Shown: piece after piece, positions 1 through 8,219 of the stretch
Layout of the letters: every line of letters begins with the position of its first letter
Numbering within the stretch: the stretch's first letter is position 1
From: Pseudomonas sp. Irchel 3A7
GTDB taxonomy: Bacteria > Pseudomonadota > Gammaproteobacteria > Pseudomonadales > Pseudomonadaceae
NCBI RefSeq assembly: GCF_900187565.1
Contig: NZ_FYED01000007.1
Span: 289,240 to 353,239, forward strand
Reading direction: 5' to 3'
Length of the DNA stretch: 64,000 bases
The notes under the pieces: generated by a model
Told to the model about the DNA's origin: nothing
Database searches by the model: none
Seen by the model: the letters and a program-made list of their open reading frames with translations, nothing else
Position numbers and translations under genes: made by a program

Positions 1-692
1 CCGCTGTCGAGCAGGCCATCCAGAATCTCGGCGCTGATGCCGGGAAACAGCGGCAACACCGCGATGTTCGCCAGTTGTTTGCGCTGGTTGTAGTTCAACG
101 CGGCGGGCAGTGAAGCGGCCTTCACACCGCCGCCCTGACGTTCCAGGCGCTTGAACGGATGGCGACCGAAACTGCGCACTTTCGCGCAACGGGTCGGGTC
201 CAGCCGTTCGCCGTGGAAGTACAGATGCACGCCGGGTGCCAGGCCCTGGCCCAAAGCGACCAGCGCACCGCCCAGGTTTTCCCAGGCATCGCTGTCGGTC
301 ACGCCGGCCGGCAGCATCGAACCGGTAAAGCACACACGGGCATTCAGGCCCAGCAGTTGAAAGCTCATGGCTGCTGCGCTGTAGGCCAGGGTGTCGGTGC
401 CGTGCAGGATCAGCACGCTATCGCAGCCTTGAACATCAATCGCATCGACTACCGCTTCGCGCAGTTGCTGCCAATAGGTGGGGGTCATGTTGGCGCTGTC
501 GATCAGCGGCGCCATTTCGCGGAAGCGCCACTGCGGCACCACGAGTTCAGGCTGGCTGTGCAGATAGTCGCGCATCCGCGCTTCGAAACCGGACGCCGGG
601 GCCAGGCCATTGGCGCTGGCTTGCATGCCGATGGTGCCGCCGGTGTAGAGCACCATGACATTTTGCGCGGCAGGGTAGGTATTGGAAATCAT
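1..692 (-). CDS. L-asparaginase, C-terminal part cut off by window edge
   Basis: Hydrolyses L-asparagine to aspartate and ammonia. The protein begins MISNTYPAAQNVMVLYTGGT; the TGGTIG motif holding the first nucleophilic Thr is about residue 18, and LHGTDTLAY, holding the second catalytic Thr-Asp pair, lies near residue 100. No signal peptide is seen, so it is probably cytoplasmic (type I-like). A GGAG ribosome site sits about eight bases before the ATG. About 230 residues are visible and the rest of the C-terminal domain lies left of position 1. It is the last gene of a reverse-strand set with a symporter and aspartase, which fits Asn to Asp to fumarate catabolism. The family is secure; the subtype (ansA or ansB) is not. 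Confidence 0.9.
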   Translation of the reverse strand, partial: MISNTYPAAQNVMVLYTGGTIGMQASANGLAPASGFEARMRDYLHSQPELVVPQWRFREMAPLIDSANMTPTYWQQLREAVVDAIDVQGCDSVLILHGTDTLAYSAAAMSFQLLGLNARVCFTGSMLPAGVTDSDAWENLGGALVALGQGLAPGVHLYFHGERLDPTRCAKVRSFGRHPFKRLERQGGGVKAASLPAALNYNQRKQLANIAVLPLFPGISAEILDGLLDS

Positions 693-717
693 GAGCAGGT
701 CTCCGCAAGAGAAAACT

Positions 718-805
718 GTGGGAGCGAGCCTGCTTGCGAAAGCGGTGTCTCAGTCAACGAAGATGTTGAAGGTGATGGCCCTTTCGCGAGCAGGCTCGCT
801 CCCAC
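718..805. repeat. REP doublet (inverted pair)
   Basis: Two copies of the GTGGGAGCGAGCCTGC element face each other around about 40 bases, able to form one long hairpin between the asparaginase and symporter genes. It is the typical Pseudomonas REP/REPIN layout and may also act as a transcript end or mRNA stabiliser. Confidence 0.85.
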
Positions 806-857
806 AATGTGTGCACTTTAACTGACGGGCGCAGGGGATGCGCCCGTTGTTTACCAA

Positions 858-2306
858 TCAGCGTTGCGCCGCGGGTACGCCTTGCGGCTGAGTTTGAGCC
901 TTGGTGGCTGGCGGTGGGTTGGCCGGCCAGGCTTTGAGGTCCAGGTCCAGATCCGGGAACTTGCTTGAATCGAAGACGGGGGTCTCGATGCCGGCAGCGC
1001 GCTGGTCATCGTAGTCGCGCAGGATGCGCATGCCGACCTTGAACAGCAGGAACAGCGCGATCAGGTTGACGAACGCGAGCAGGGTCATGGTGATGTCGGC
1101 GAAAGCGAACACGGTGCCGAGGTTTTCGATGGCACCCCAGAAAATCAATAGCAGTACCAGCGCGCGGTAGCCGATCAGCGCCTTGCGGTTTTCACCGATC
1201 AAAAAGCGCAGGTTACTTTCGCCCAGGTAGTAGTTGTAGAGGATCGACGTGAAGACGAACAACGCCAGGGCCACGGAGATGAACATCCGACCCCAGTCAC
1301 CGACCACGGCGGCCAGGGAGTTCTGGGTCAGGGCAATGCCGTCGCCTTCGAACCCTGGAGTGTAGAAGCCCGATAGCAGGATCAGCAGCGCGGTGCAGGT
1401 GCAGATCACGAAGGTATCGAGGAACACGCTGAACGCCTGGACCACGCCTTGCGCCACCGGATGCTCGACCGACGCAACGGCAGCCACGTTCGGCGCACTG
1501 CCCAGGCCCGCTTCGTTGGCAAACACGCCACGCTTCACGCCCATGATAATCGCGCTGCCGATCAACCCGCCGAAGGCCTGGTCGAGACCGAAGGCGCTTT
1601 TGACGATGGTCATCAACATGCCCGGCACCTGATCGAACTGCAGCACGATCACGTAGAGGGTCACGCCGATGTACACCAGGGTTTTCACCGGTACCAGCAG
1701 GTCGGCGACCTTGGCGATGCGCTTGATCCCGCCGATGAACACCAGGCCCAGCAGTACTGCCAGAGCGATACCGGTGTAAGTCGTGTCAAGGCCGAAGGCG
1801 TTGTTCAGCGAGTGGGTCACGGCATGGGATTGCAGGCCGTTGAAGGCGAAGCCGAAGGTGATCAGCAGCAGGAACGCCATGATCATCCCCAGCCAGCGTT
1901 TTTGCAGGCCGTGCTGGATGTAGTAGGACGGGCCGCCACGATAGGTACCGTCGGCGTCAGCGCGTTTGTAGAGCTGGCCGAGGGAGCATTCGAAGAAGCT
2001 GCTGGACATGCCGACCAATGCGGTCACCCACATCCAGAACACCGCGCCGGGCCCGCCGAGGGTTACGGCGATGCCGACACCGGCGATGTTGCCCGCGCCG
2101 ACACGGCCGGCGAGGCTGAGCATCAGGGCCTGGAACGAACTGAGTTGACCGGTGCTGCTGCGCAGGCTGTCGCGGAACACCGCGAACATATGGAAGAAGT
2201 GGCGCAATTGAACGAAACGCGAGCGGATCGTGAAGTAGCCACCGAGCCCGACAATGAGCACGATCAGTACTTTCCCTGAGAGGAAGTCGTTAATGACTTC
2301 GAGCAT
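858..2306 (-). CDS. Sodium:alanine/glycine symporter (AGCS family)
   Basis: Inner-membrane Na+-coupled amino-acid importer of the AGCS (AlsT/DagA) family, 482 residues as usual for the family. The signature GRVGAGNIAGVG is at residues 67-78, followed by the conserved GGPGAVFWMW stretch; about eleven hydrophobic segments are spread through the chain. The C-terminal tail after about residue 440 is hydrophilic and rich in Pro, Ala and Gln. It lies between aspartase and asparaginase on the same strand, so import of an amino acid feeding that pathway is a reasonable inference. The family usually carries Ala or Gly, and the true substrate cannot be read from sequence. Confidence 0.9.
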   Translation of the reverse strand: MLEVINDFLSGKVLIVLIVGLGGYFTIRSRFVQLRHFFHMFAVFRDSLRSSTGQLSSFQALMLSLAGRVGAGNIAGVGIAVTLGGPGAVFWMWVTALVGMSSSFFECSLGQLYKRADADGTYRGGPSYYIQHGLQKRWLGMIMAFLLLITFGFAFNGLQSHAVTHSLNNAFGLDTTYTGIALAVLLGLVFIGGIKRIAKVADLLVPVKTLVYIGVTLYVIVLQFDQVPGMLMTIVKSAFGLDQAFGGLIGSAIIMGVKRGVFANEAGLGSAPNVAAVASVEHPVAQGVVQAFSVFLDTFVICTCTALLILLSGFYTPGFEGDGIALTQNSLAAVVGDWGRMFISVALALFVFTSILYNYYLGESNLRFLIGENRKALIGYRALVLLLIFWGAIENLGTVFAFADITMTLLAFVNLIALFLLFKVGMRILRDYDDQRAAGIETPVFDSSKFPDLDLDLKAWPANPPPATKAQTQPQGVPAAQR

Positions 2307-2517
2307 GGATTATTCCTCGCTGTTTTTTGTGTAGGCAAATGCTGGCCGGATAGACACATCGAGTTACATCCGTTGGCGCACGGCACAACGGGCGGGTCGA
2401 TGTTCGTCCCGGTTTCATATCGCGGGTTTGTTATTAGTTCGGGTTTCGCATGGGTTGTAGCCTCGCTACCGACGACCGCTCACGCGAAGAGGGGCGGCAC
2501 TATACCGATGCTTGTCT

Positions 2518-2619
2518 GTGGGAGCGAGCCTGCTCGCGAAAGCGGTGTAAATGACAGCATCGATGTTGAGTGTAATGGCCTCTTCGTCGAAACGCCGCCC
2601 GGAGCAGGCTCGCTCCCAC
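2518..2619. repeat. REP doublet, one arm degenerate
   Basis: The left arm is a full GTGGGAGCGAGCCTGCTCGC element. The right arm keeps the GGAGCAGGCTCGCTCCCAC end, but its inner part is altered to a CGCCGCCC sequence. The pair is palindromic around about 60 bases. Confidence 0.8.
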
Positions 2620-2646
2620 AGGGTCTGTGTTTACCTATAAAAAGTT

Positions 2647-2680
2647 AAAAAAAAGGGCCTGGAGAGTGATCTCCAAGCCC
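2647..2680 (-). terminator. Rho-independent terminator of aspA
   Basis: GGGCCTGGAGA (2655-2665) pairs with TCTCCAAGCCC (2670-2680) around a four-base loop. On the reverse strand the stem is followed by eight T residues, about 60 bases past the aspA stop codon. Confidence 0.85.
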
Positions 2681-2743
2681 TCAAAAGGTGAGAGGTGTCT
2701 AGTCCCTCGACCTGGTGAGCGGTGCTACAGGTAACGCGTCGGC

Positions 2744-4168
2744 TCAGGCTTTGAGCGGAACCAGACGCGGAGCAATCATGTTTTCCGGGCGCAGGATGTC
2801 GGCGAGCATGGCGTCGTCGAGCAGGCCTTCTTCGCGCACCAGTTCCAGCACGCCGCGGCCGCTTTCTAGGGCGATACGGGCGATGCGGGTGGCGTTTTCA
2901 TAGCCGATGTACGGGTTCAGCGCGGTGACCAGGCCGATCGAGTGCTCGACCAGTTCCCGGCAACGTTCTTCGTTGGCGGTGATGCCGGTGATGCAGTGCT
3001 CGCGCAGCATGTCCATGGCGCGTTGCAGCAGGCGGATCGAGTCGAAGATCTTGAAGGCGATCAGCGGTTCCATCACGTTCAGCTGCAACTGGCCACCTTC
3101 GGCGGCGATGGTCAGGGCCAGGTCGTTGCCGATGATCTGGAATGCCACCTGGTTCACGGCTTCCGGAATAACCGGGTTGACCTTGCCTGGCATGATCGAG
3201 CTGCCTGGCTGACGCGCCGGCAGGTTGATTTCATTGATGCCGGTGCGCGGGCCGCTGGACAGCAGGCGCAGGTCGTTGCAGATCTTCGACAGCTTGACCG
3301 CGGTGCGCTTGAGCATGCCGGAGAACAGCACGAAGGCGCCCATGTCGGAAGTGGCTTCGATCAGGTCGGCTGCCGGTACCAGCGGATGACCGCTGATGGT
3401 GGCCAGGCGCTGAACGGCCAGGTGCTGGTAACGCGGGTCGGCGTTGATGCCGGTACCGATCGCGGTACCGCCCAGGTTCACTTCAGTCAGCAGTTCTGGC
3501 GCCAATGTCTTCAGGCGTGCCAGGTCTTCGCCCAGGGTGGTGGCGAAGGCACGGAATTCCTGGCCCAGGGTCATCGGCACAGCGTCTTGCAGCTGGGTAC
3601 GTCCCATCTTCAGGACGTGGCTGAATTCTTCACCTTTGGCGGCGAACGACTGGATCAGGCTGTCGAGGCTGGCCAGCAGCGCGTCGTGACCCAGCAGCAG
3701 ACCCAGGCGGATCGCCGTCGGGTAAGCGTCGTTGGTCGACTGCGCCATGTTCACGTCGTTGTTCGGGTGCAGGTACTGGTATTCGCCCTTCTGGTGACCC
3801 ATGGCCTCCAGCGCGATGTTGGCGATGACTTCGTTGGCATTCATGTTGGTCGAAGTGCCAGCGCCGCCTTGAATCATGTCCACCACGAACTCTTCGTGGA
3901 AGTCGCCGCGGATCAGACGGGCACAGGCTTCGCTGATGGCAGCGTGCTTGGCTTCGCTCAGGTGACCCAGCTCGCGGTTGGCATCAGCGGCGGCTTGTTT
4001 GACCATCGCCAGGCCGACTACCAGCTTCGGGTAATGCGAAATCGGAACGCCGGAGAGACGGAAGTTATTCACCGCTCGCAGGGTCTGGATGCCGTAATAC
4101 GCTTGAGCCGGTACTTCGAGTACGCCAAGCAGGTCTTTTTCTGTGCGGAATGATGCAGCGGAGGACAT
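2744..4168 (-). CDS. aspA: Aspartate ammonia-lyase
   Basis: Converts L-aspartate to fumarate and ammonium in the cytoplasm, as a tetramer of the fumarase/aspartase superfamily. The chosen start gives 474 residues beginning MSSAASFRTEKDLLG, matching how Pseudomonas aspartases begin. An upstream in-frame ATG at 4180 adds four residues and has no better ribosome site. The superfamily signature GSSIMPGKVNP is at residues 322-332 (catalytic Ser loop), with GGAGTSTNMN near 101-110 and the HPNNDVNMAQSTND block at 134-147. It is the lead gene of the reverse-strand Asn/Asp catabolic group and divergent from a LysR regulator, a likely controller. Confidence 0.96.
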   Translation of the reverse strand: MSSAASFRTEKDLLGVLEVPAQAYYGIQTLRAVNNFRLSGVPISHYPKLVVGLAMVKQAAADANRELGHLSEAKHAAISEACARLIRGDFHEEFVVDMIQGGAGTSTNMNANEVIANIALEAMGHQKGEYQYLHPNNDVNMAQSTNDAYPTAIRLGLLLGHDALLASLDSLIQSFAAKGEEFSHVLKMGRTQLQDAVPMTLGQEFRAFATTLGEDLARLKTLAPELLTEVNLGGTAIGTGINADPRYQHLAVQRLATISGHPLVPAADLIEATSDMGAFVLFSGMLKRTAVKLSKICNDLRLLSSGPRTGINEINLPARQPGSSIMPGKVNPVIPEAVNQVAFQIIGNDLALTIAAEGGQLQLNVMEPLIAFKIFDSIRLLQRAMDMLREHCITGITANEERCRELVEHSIGLVTALNPYIGYENATRIARIALESGRGVLELVREEGLLDDAMLADILRPENMIAPRLVPLKA

Positions 4169-4264
4169 GATAGAAATCATCTCGATATGGACCCGGTCTG
4201 TGCCGGAACACTGCAAATGCTAGGCTTGTGGAGAATTTTGGGCCAATGCTGTTAAACACTGGCC

Positions 4265-4290
4265 TATGCATATTCGGCATAATGCCTATG
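4265..4290. promoter_or_regulatory. Candidate LysR operator between aspA and its divergent regulator
   Basis: An imperfect dyad GCATATT-CGGC-ATAATGC (4268-4285) sits midway in the 180-base divergent gap, with the flanking CCTATG repeated on both sides. The position and T-N11-A-like symmetry suit a LysR-type binding site. The assignment is inference only. Confidence 0.3.
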
Positions 4291-4348
4291 TGACGCCGCG
4301 TTCGCGGTGAGCGTGTGACCTAAATTGGTGCGTGTCCGGGAGGACGTG

Positions 4349-5257
4349 ATGAATCTGGAAAGTAAATGGCTGGAGGACTTCAGTGCCCTGGCCGCCACCC
4401 GCAGCTTCTCCCAGGCGGCGGAACGGCGCTTCGTGACCCAACCGGCCTTCAGCCGGCGGATCCGCAGCCTCGAAGCCGCGCTGGGGCTGACGCTGGTCAA
4501 CCGCTCGCGTACGCCCGTCGAGCTGACGGCGGCGGGGCAGTTGTTTCTGGTCACCGCGCGTACCGTAGTCGAACAGCTCGGCGAAGTGCTGCGTCATCTT
4601 CATCATCTGGAAGGCGGGCAGGGCGAAGTGATGCAAGTCGCCGCCGCGCACTCGTTGGCCCTGGGCTTCTTCCCGCGCTGGATCGCCCAACTGCGCAACG
4701 AAGGTCTGAACATCGCCACGCGGTTGGTGGCGACCAACGTCGGCGACGCGGTGCATGCGCTGCGTGAAGGGGGGTGCGACCTGATGCTGGCGTTCTACGA
4801 CCCGGATGCGGCGATGCAGATGGACCCGGAAATCTTCCCGTCACTGCACCTGGGCAATACCGAAATGCTGCCAGTGTGTGCAGCGGACGCGAATGGCAAA
4901 CCACTGTTCGATCTGGAAGGTGAGGGCAGCGTGCCGTTGCTTGCCTATAGTGCTGGTGCCTTCCTCGGACGTTCGGTGAACATGTTGCTACGCCAACGGG
5001 CATTGCGCTTCACCACCATTTACGAAACCGCCATGGCCGACAGCTTGAAGAGCATGGCGCTGGAAGGATTGGGCATTGCCTGGGTGCCACAGCTCAGCGT
5101 ACGCGCCGAACTGGCCCGCGGTGAACTGGTGGTGTGCGGTGGTCCACAGTGGCATGTGCCGCTGGAGATTCGCTTGTACCGATGCGCGTTGGTGCGCAAA
5201 GCTAACGTACGGTTGTTGTGGCGCAAGCTTGAAGGTGGAGCGGCGAGCGCTACATGA
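4349..5257 (+). CDS. LysR-family regulator, YjiE/HypT-like
   Basis: Transcription factor of 302 residues with the N-terminal winged helix (residues about 5-62, including FSQAAERRFVTQPAFSRRIR) and a C-terminal periplasmic-binding-like effector domain. The overall pattern (ESKWLEDF start, AAAHSLALGFFP, CDLMLAFYD, GLGIAWVPQ) resembles the E. coli YjiE/HypT group as I remember it. The ATG at 4349 is preceded by GGGAGGA; a GTG three bases upstream is possible. It is divergent from aspA with 180 bases between them, so control of aspartase or the symporter is the simplest inference. The effector is unknown. Confidence 0.88.
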   Translation: MNLESKWLEDFSALAATRSFSQAAERRFVTQPAFSRRIRSLEAALGLTLVNRSRTPVELTAAGQLFLVTARTVVEQLGEVLRHLHHLEGGQGEVMQVAAAHSLALGFFPRWIAQLRNEGLNIATRLVATNVGDAVHALREGGCDLMLAFYDPDAAMQMDPEIFPSLHLGNTEMLPVCAADANGKPLFDLEGEGSVPLLAYSAGAFLGRSVNMLLRQRALRFTTIYETAMADSLKSMALEGLGIAWVPQLSVRAELARGELVVCGGPQWHVPLEIRLYRCALVRKANVRLLWRKLEGGAASAT

Positions 5258-5737
5258 CTCGGTATTGGGTGAAGTGACTAGAATTTGTTTATTAAAAATG
5301 CCCTTGGTATATGCCGGTGCTGTTGAAGTGTTGTTCAGGGGATTTGTCTGAATAGATGTTTGGCGCCGTAAAAAATAATAATTGAAACGCAGGGCGGTGG
5401 CTTTCAGTGTCGTGAATAGCCACCCGCTGTTGTATTTGAATTCGGGAGGTTTTGACTGTTTGTATGCAACAAGCTTAATGGTCGACAAAGTATTCGGTGT
5501 AAACGAAGCGATGCTGAGTTGCTCATGTAAGCGAAACTCCATGCGGTTCGCCATTTGTCAAGCGCAGTCTTATCTTCCCGCCAACAAACCCCAGTGTTTT
5601 CAGGTGTGCCTGGTTACATCGAGCGACATCTAAGTATTGTTTTTTTTAATGCTAATGTCATTTAATGAGCCTGCACCAGATTTAGTGTGCAAGCGTATTG
5701 TTAATTATTGAATTATTATGTTTAATGGAGAATTATT

Positions 5738-5914
5738 ATGTGTGATCTATCTAAGTTGTTTGTTGTTCAAGCGTCTCATGCCGACCCGAAACCAACTTTG
5801 CCACCTGAATTACATATCTACCCGTCAGAGTCCGTTCATCAACACGCGTCCTCTCTGCCGGAGTTCAATGAGTACGTGAGGTTATTGGCTGGAGTTCATG
5901 GGTCGACCATCTGA
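5738..5914 (+). CDS. Small hypothetical protein, 58 residues
   Basis: I do not recognise this protein. The ATG at 5738 is preceded seven bases upstream by GGAG, a good ribosome site, and an open frame of 58 codons ends at TGA 5912. The product starts MCDLSKLFVVQASHADPKPT and ends GVHGSTI. It is rich in His, Pro and Ser, has a single Cys at position 2, and has no membrane segment or signal peptide. Upstream is a very AT-rich region suited to a promoter, and a strong terminator lies about 210 bases downstream. A real gene is plausible from the ribosome site and spacing, but chance cannot be excluded at this length. Confidence 0.45.
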   Translation: MCDLSKLFVVQASHADPKPTLPPELHIYPSESVHQHASSLPEFNEYVRLLAGVHGSTI

Positions 5915-6071
5915 AGGACGGGATTACCAATACACGATCTTGCGAATTTCACTCTCATTGAGTTTCCTTTGTTAGCTCGTGGTTTTGGCTGACCTTAAAG
6001 TCAATAAAACTGCCGGTTTGCACCGTATGACAGATGGTCGTATCAGGGGCTGTTTATTGGCTTCATTGAGG

Positions 6072-6154
6072 TATACTGCGCGGCCTTCGGCCGGTTACGA
6101 CCGGCCATAATTCGTACATTCAAGCCACGCACATTGCGTGGCTTGTTGTTTTTT
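6072..6154 (+). promoter_or_regulatory. Promoter-like element and hairpin leader upstream of purE
   Basis: TATACT at 6072-6077 is a good -10 hexamer, but no clear -35 lies 16-18 bases before it. It is followed by two mutually exclusive hairpins, CGGCC-TTC-GGCCG (6081-6093) and GGCCGGT-TACG-ACCGGCC (6089-6106), which share 6089-6093, and then by a terminator at 6122-6154. This could be an attenuation leader for purEK, or simply the end of an upstream transcript. Confidence 0.4.
6122..6154 (+). terminator. Rho-independent terminator 40 bases before purE
   Basis: AAGCCACGC pairs with GCGTGGCTT around a five-base loop and is followed by GTTG and six T residues. It lies on the + strand just ahead of purE, so it either ends the transcript of the small upstream gene or conditionally limits purEK. 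Confidence 0.75.
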
Positions 6155-6192
6155 GACGCGCCTGCGGGCGCCCAGAGAGAAGAGGCACGACG

Positions 6193-6684
6193 ATGAGTGC
6201 ACTGGTTGGCGTGATCATGGGCTCCAAGTCCGATTGGTCCACCCTTAGCCACACCGCCGATATGCTGGAAAAGCTCGGCATCCCTTACGAGGTGAAAGTG
6301 GTCTCTGCCCACCGCACCCCGGACCTGCTGTTCCAGTACGCTGAAGAAGCCGAGGCGCGTGGCATCGAGGTGATCATCGCCGGTGCCGGTGGCGCGGCCC
6401 ACTTGCCGGGCATGTGTGCGGCCAAGACCCACCTGCCGGTACTGGGCGTGCCGGTACAGTCGGCGATGCTCTCGGGCGTCGATTCGCTGCTCTCCATCGT
6501 GCAGATGCCGGCCGGCATTCCGGTCGCCACCCTGGCCATCGGCAAGGCCGGCGCGATCAACGCAGCGCTGCTGTCGGCGAGTATCCTTGGCGCCAAGCAC
6601 CCGCAGTTCCACAAGGTGCTGAAAACCTTCCGTGCTGAACAGACAGACAGCGTCCTGGAAAATCCAGACCCACGCATCGCCTGA
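6193..6684 (+). CDS. purE: N5-carboxyaminoimidazole ribonucleotide mutase
   Basis: Moves the carboxyl group of N5-CAIR to carbon 4, forming CAIR in de novo purine synthesis. The 163-residue protein is a normal class I PurE: GSKSDW at 10-15, SAHRTP at 38-43 with the catalytic His40, and [12 protein letters not shown] at 63-74. A GAGAAGAGG ribosome region precedes the ATG. purK follows after 11 bases and supplies the substrate, so the two form one transcription unit. The C-terminal extension past about residue 150 is polar, as in other Pseudomonas PurE proteins. Confidence 0.97.
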   Translation: MSALVGVIMGSKSDWSTLSHTADMLEKLGIPYEVKVVSAHRTPDLLFQYAEEAEARGIEVIIAGAGGAAHLPGMCAAKTHLPVLGVPVQSAMLSGVDSLLSIVQMPAGIPVATLAIGKAGAINAALLSASILGAKHPQFHKVLKTFRAEQTDSVLENPDPRIA

Positions 6685-6695
6685 GGTTGTTGACG

Positions 6696-7778
6696 ATGAA
6701 GATCGGTGTAATCGGTGGCGGCCAGTTGGGTCGCATGTTGGCGCTGGCGGGCACTCCGCTGGGCATGAACTTCGCTTTCCTGGACCCGGCGCCAGACGCT
6801 TGCGCCGCTGCATTGGGCGAACACCTGCGTGCCGATTACGGCGATCAGGATCACCTGCGTCAGCTGGCCGATGAAGTCGACCTGGTGACTTTCGAATTCG
6901 AGAGCGTTCCGGCAGAAACCGTGGCATTCCTCTCGCAATTCGTTCCGGTTTACCCGAGCGCCGAAGCCCTGCGTATCGCCCGCGATCGCTGGTTCGAAAA
7001 GAGCATGTTCAAGGACTTGGGGATTCCGACTCCGGCGTTCGCCGACATTCAGTCCCAGGCTGGCCTGGACGCCGCCGTGGCTTCCATCGGTCTGCCGGCC
7101 GTGCTCAAGACCCGTACCCTGGGTTACGACGGCAAGGGCCAGAAAGTACTGCGCAGCGCTGAAGACGTGGTCGGCACGTTCGCCGAACTGGGCAGCGTGG
7201 CCTGCCTGCTGGAAGGCTTCGTGCCGTTCACCGGTGAAGTCTCGCTGATCGCCGTGCGTGCCCGCGATGGTGAAACGAAGTTCTATCCATTGGTTCACAA
7301 CACCCACGACAGCGGCATTCTCAAACTGTCCGTGGCCAGTACCGACCATCCGCTGCAAGCCCTGGCTGAGGACTACTCCAGCCGCGTGCTCAAGCAGCTG
7401 GACTACGTCGGCGTGATGGCGTTCGAGTTCTTCGAAGTCGACGGCGGTCTCAAGGCCAACGAAATCGCCCCGCGAGTGCACAACTCCGGGCACTGGACCA
7501 CCGAAGGCGCCGAGTGCAGCCAGTTCGAAAACCACCTGCGGGCGGTCGCTGGCCTGCCGCTGGGTTCGACCGCCAAGGTCGGCGAAAGCGCGATGGTCAA
7601 CTTCATCGGCAAAGTGCCGGAGACCGAGAAAGTCATGGCCATTGCCGATTGCCATCTGCATCACTACGGCAAGGCGTTCAAGGTCGGCCGCAAGGTCGGT
7701 CACGCCAACCTGCGCTGTGCGGACCGCGAAACGCTGGCCGCGCAGATCCTCAAGGTCGAAGCGCTCATCGCCGAGTAA
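6696..7778 (+). CDS. purK: N5-carboxyaminoimidazole ribonucleotide synthase
   Basis: ATP-grasp enzyme that makes N5-CAIR from AIR, bicarbonate and ATP, handing it to PurE. The 360 residues begin MKIGVIGGGQLGRMLALAG, the usual dinucleotide-fold N-terminus. LKTRTLGYDGKGQ gives the ATP-grasp lysine and loop, and NEIAPRVHNSGHWT the metal-binding end of the active site. The ATG at 6696 is preferred to a TTG nine bases upstream because GAGG lies at normal distance and the family starts this way. It is in operon with purE. Confidence 0.97.
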   Translation: MKIGVIGGGQLGRMLALAGTPLGMNFAFLDPAPDACAAALGEHLRADYGDQDHLRQLADEVDLVTFEFESVPAETVAFLSQFVPVYPSAEALRIARDRWFEKSMFKDLGIPTPAFADIQSQAGLDAAVASIGLPAVLKTRTLGYDGKGQKVLRSAEDVVGTFAELGSVACLLEGFVPFTGEVSLIAVRARDGETKFYPLVHNTHDSGILKLSVASTDHPLQALAEDYSSRVLKQLDYVGVMAFEFFEVDGGLKANEIAPRVHNSGHWTTEGAECSQFENHLRAVAGLPLGSTAKVGESAMVNFIGKVPETEKVMAIADCHLHHYGKAFKVGRKVGHANLRCADRETLAAQILKVEALIAE

Positions 7779-7890
7779 ATCAGTTTCATTTGGCAGCGGC
7801 GGAACCATTGCGGGGCCGCCGTTCTCTCATGGCAGGATGCCAAAGTCTGACTAGGCTTTCGCATAACCAACCAAATCAGAGGGAAATGCC

Positions 7891-8136
7891 ATGGGAATTA
7901 TCGGAACCATCTTTATCGGCTTGATCGTCGGCCTGCTGGCACGGTTCCTGAAGCCGGGCGATGACAGCATGGGCTGGATCATGACCATCCTGCTCGGTAT
8001 TGGCGGTTCGTTGGCGGCCACTTACGGCGGCCAGGCCCTGGGCTTCTATCAAGCGGGTGAAGGCGCAGGCTTCATCGGTGCGCTGGTGGGCGCTGTCATC
8101 TTGCTGGTCATCTACGGCTTGATCAAAAAGAACTGA
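7891..8136 (+). CDS. GlsB/YeaQ/YmgE-family stress-response membrane protein
   Basis: A very hydrophobic 81-residue protein, beginning MGIIGTIFIGLIVGLLARFL, with three glycine-rich membrane segments and the GGxxG-type pattern typical of the transglycosylase-associated protein family. Such proteins sit in the inner membrane and are often induced by stress; their biochemical role is not settled. A GAGGGAAATGCC ribosome region precedes the ATG. It stands alone, about 110 bases after purK and 80 before the DUF3299 gene. Confidence 0.9.
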   Translation: MGIIGTIFIGLIVGLLARFLKPGDDSMGWIMTILLGIGGSLAATYGGQALGFYQAGEGAGFIGALVGAVILLVIYGLIKKN

Positions 8137-8219
8137 TTCAGGCGACAAAGTCCTCTCGGCTGCGCAGCCCGGGAGGACTAGAATGCCCGGCGATTTCCTC
8201 AACCCTACCGAGCATTTTC

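Larger units (their letters stand above)
2307..2743. other. Intergenic region between symporter and aspartase genes
   Basis: No gene is supported here. It contains the upstream region of the symporter gene (reverse strand), one degenerate REP doublet and the aspartase terminator. The presence of a terminator suggests that the symporter and aspartase are transcribed separately despite their common direction. Confidence 0.6.
5258..6192. other. AT-rich stretch between the LysR gene and purE
   Basis: This segment is clearly richer in A/T than its surroundings, above all from 5280 to 5760. It carries one plausible short gene (5738-5914), scattered ORFs without ribosome sites, and near its right end a promoter-like TATACT followed by hairpins and a terminator. 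The composition suggests a recent insertion or a decayed segment, but no mobile-element gene or terminal repeat is visible. Confidence 0.55.

Noticed and set aside
2942..4153. Long + strand frame opposite aspA
   Set aside because: A shadow of a certain gene, with biased composition (Gln, Val, His) and no family resemblance.
4988..5554. 188-codon reverse frame overlapping the LysR gene and the AT-rich region
   Set aside because: It lies mostly antisense to the regulator, without a ribosome site and without any known domain.
5538..5554. Shared word ATGGCxAAxCGCATGGA with 30491-30507
   Set aside because: A 15 of 17 match between two places in 64 kb is expected by chance many times.
5382..5633. 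83-codon frame in the AT-rich region
   Set aside because: No ribosome site, odd composition and a TTG start; coding cannot be supported.
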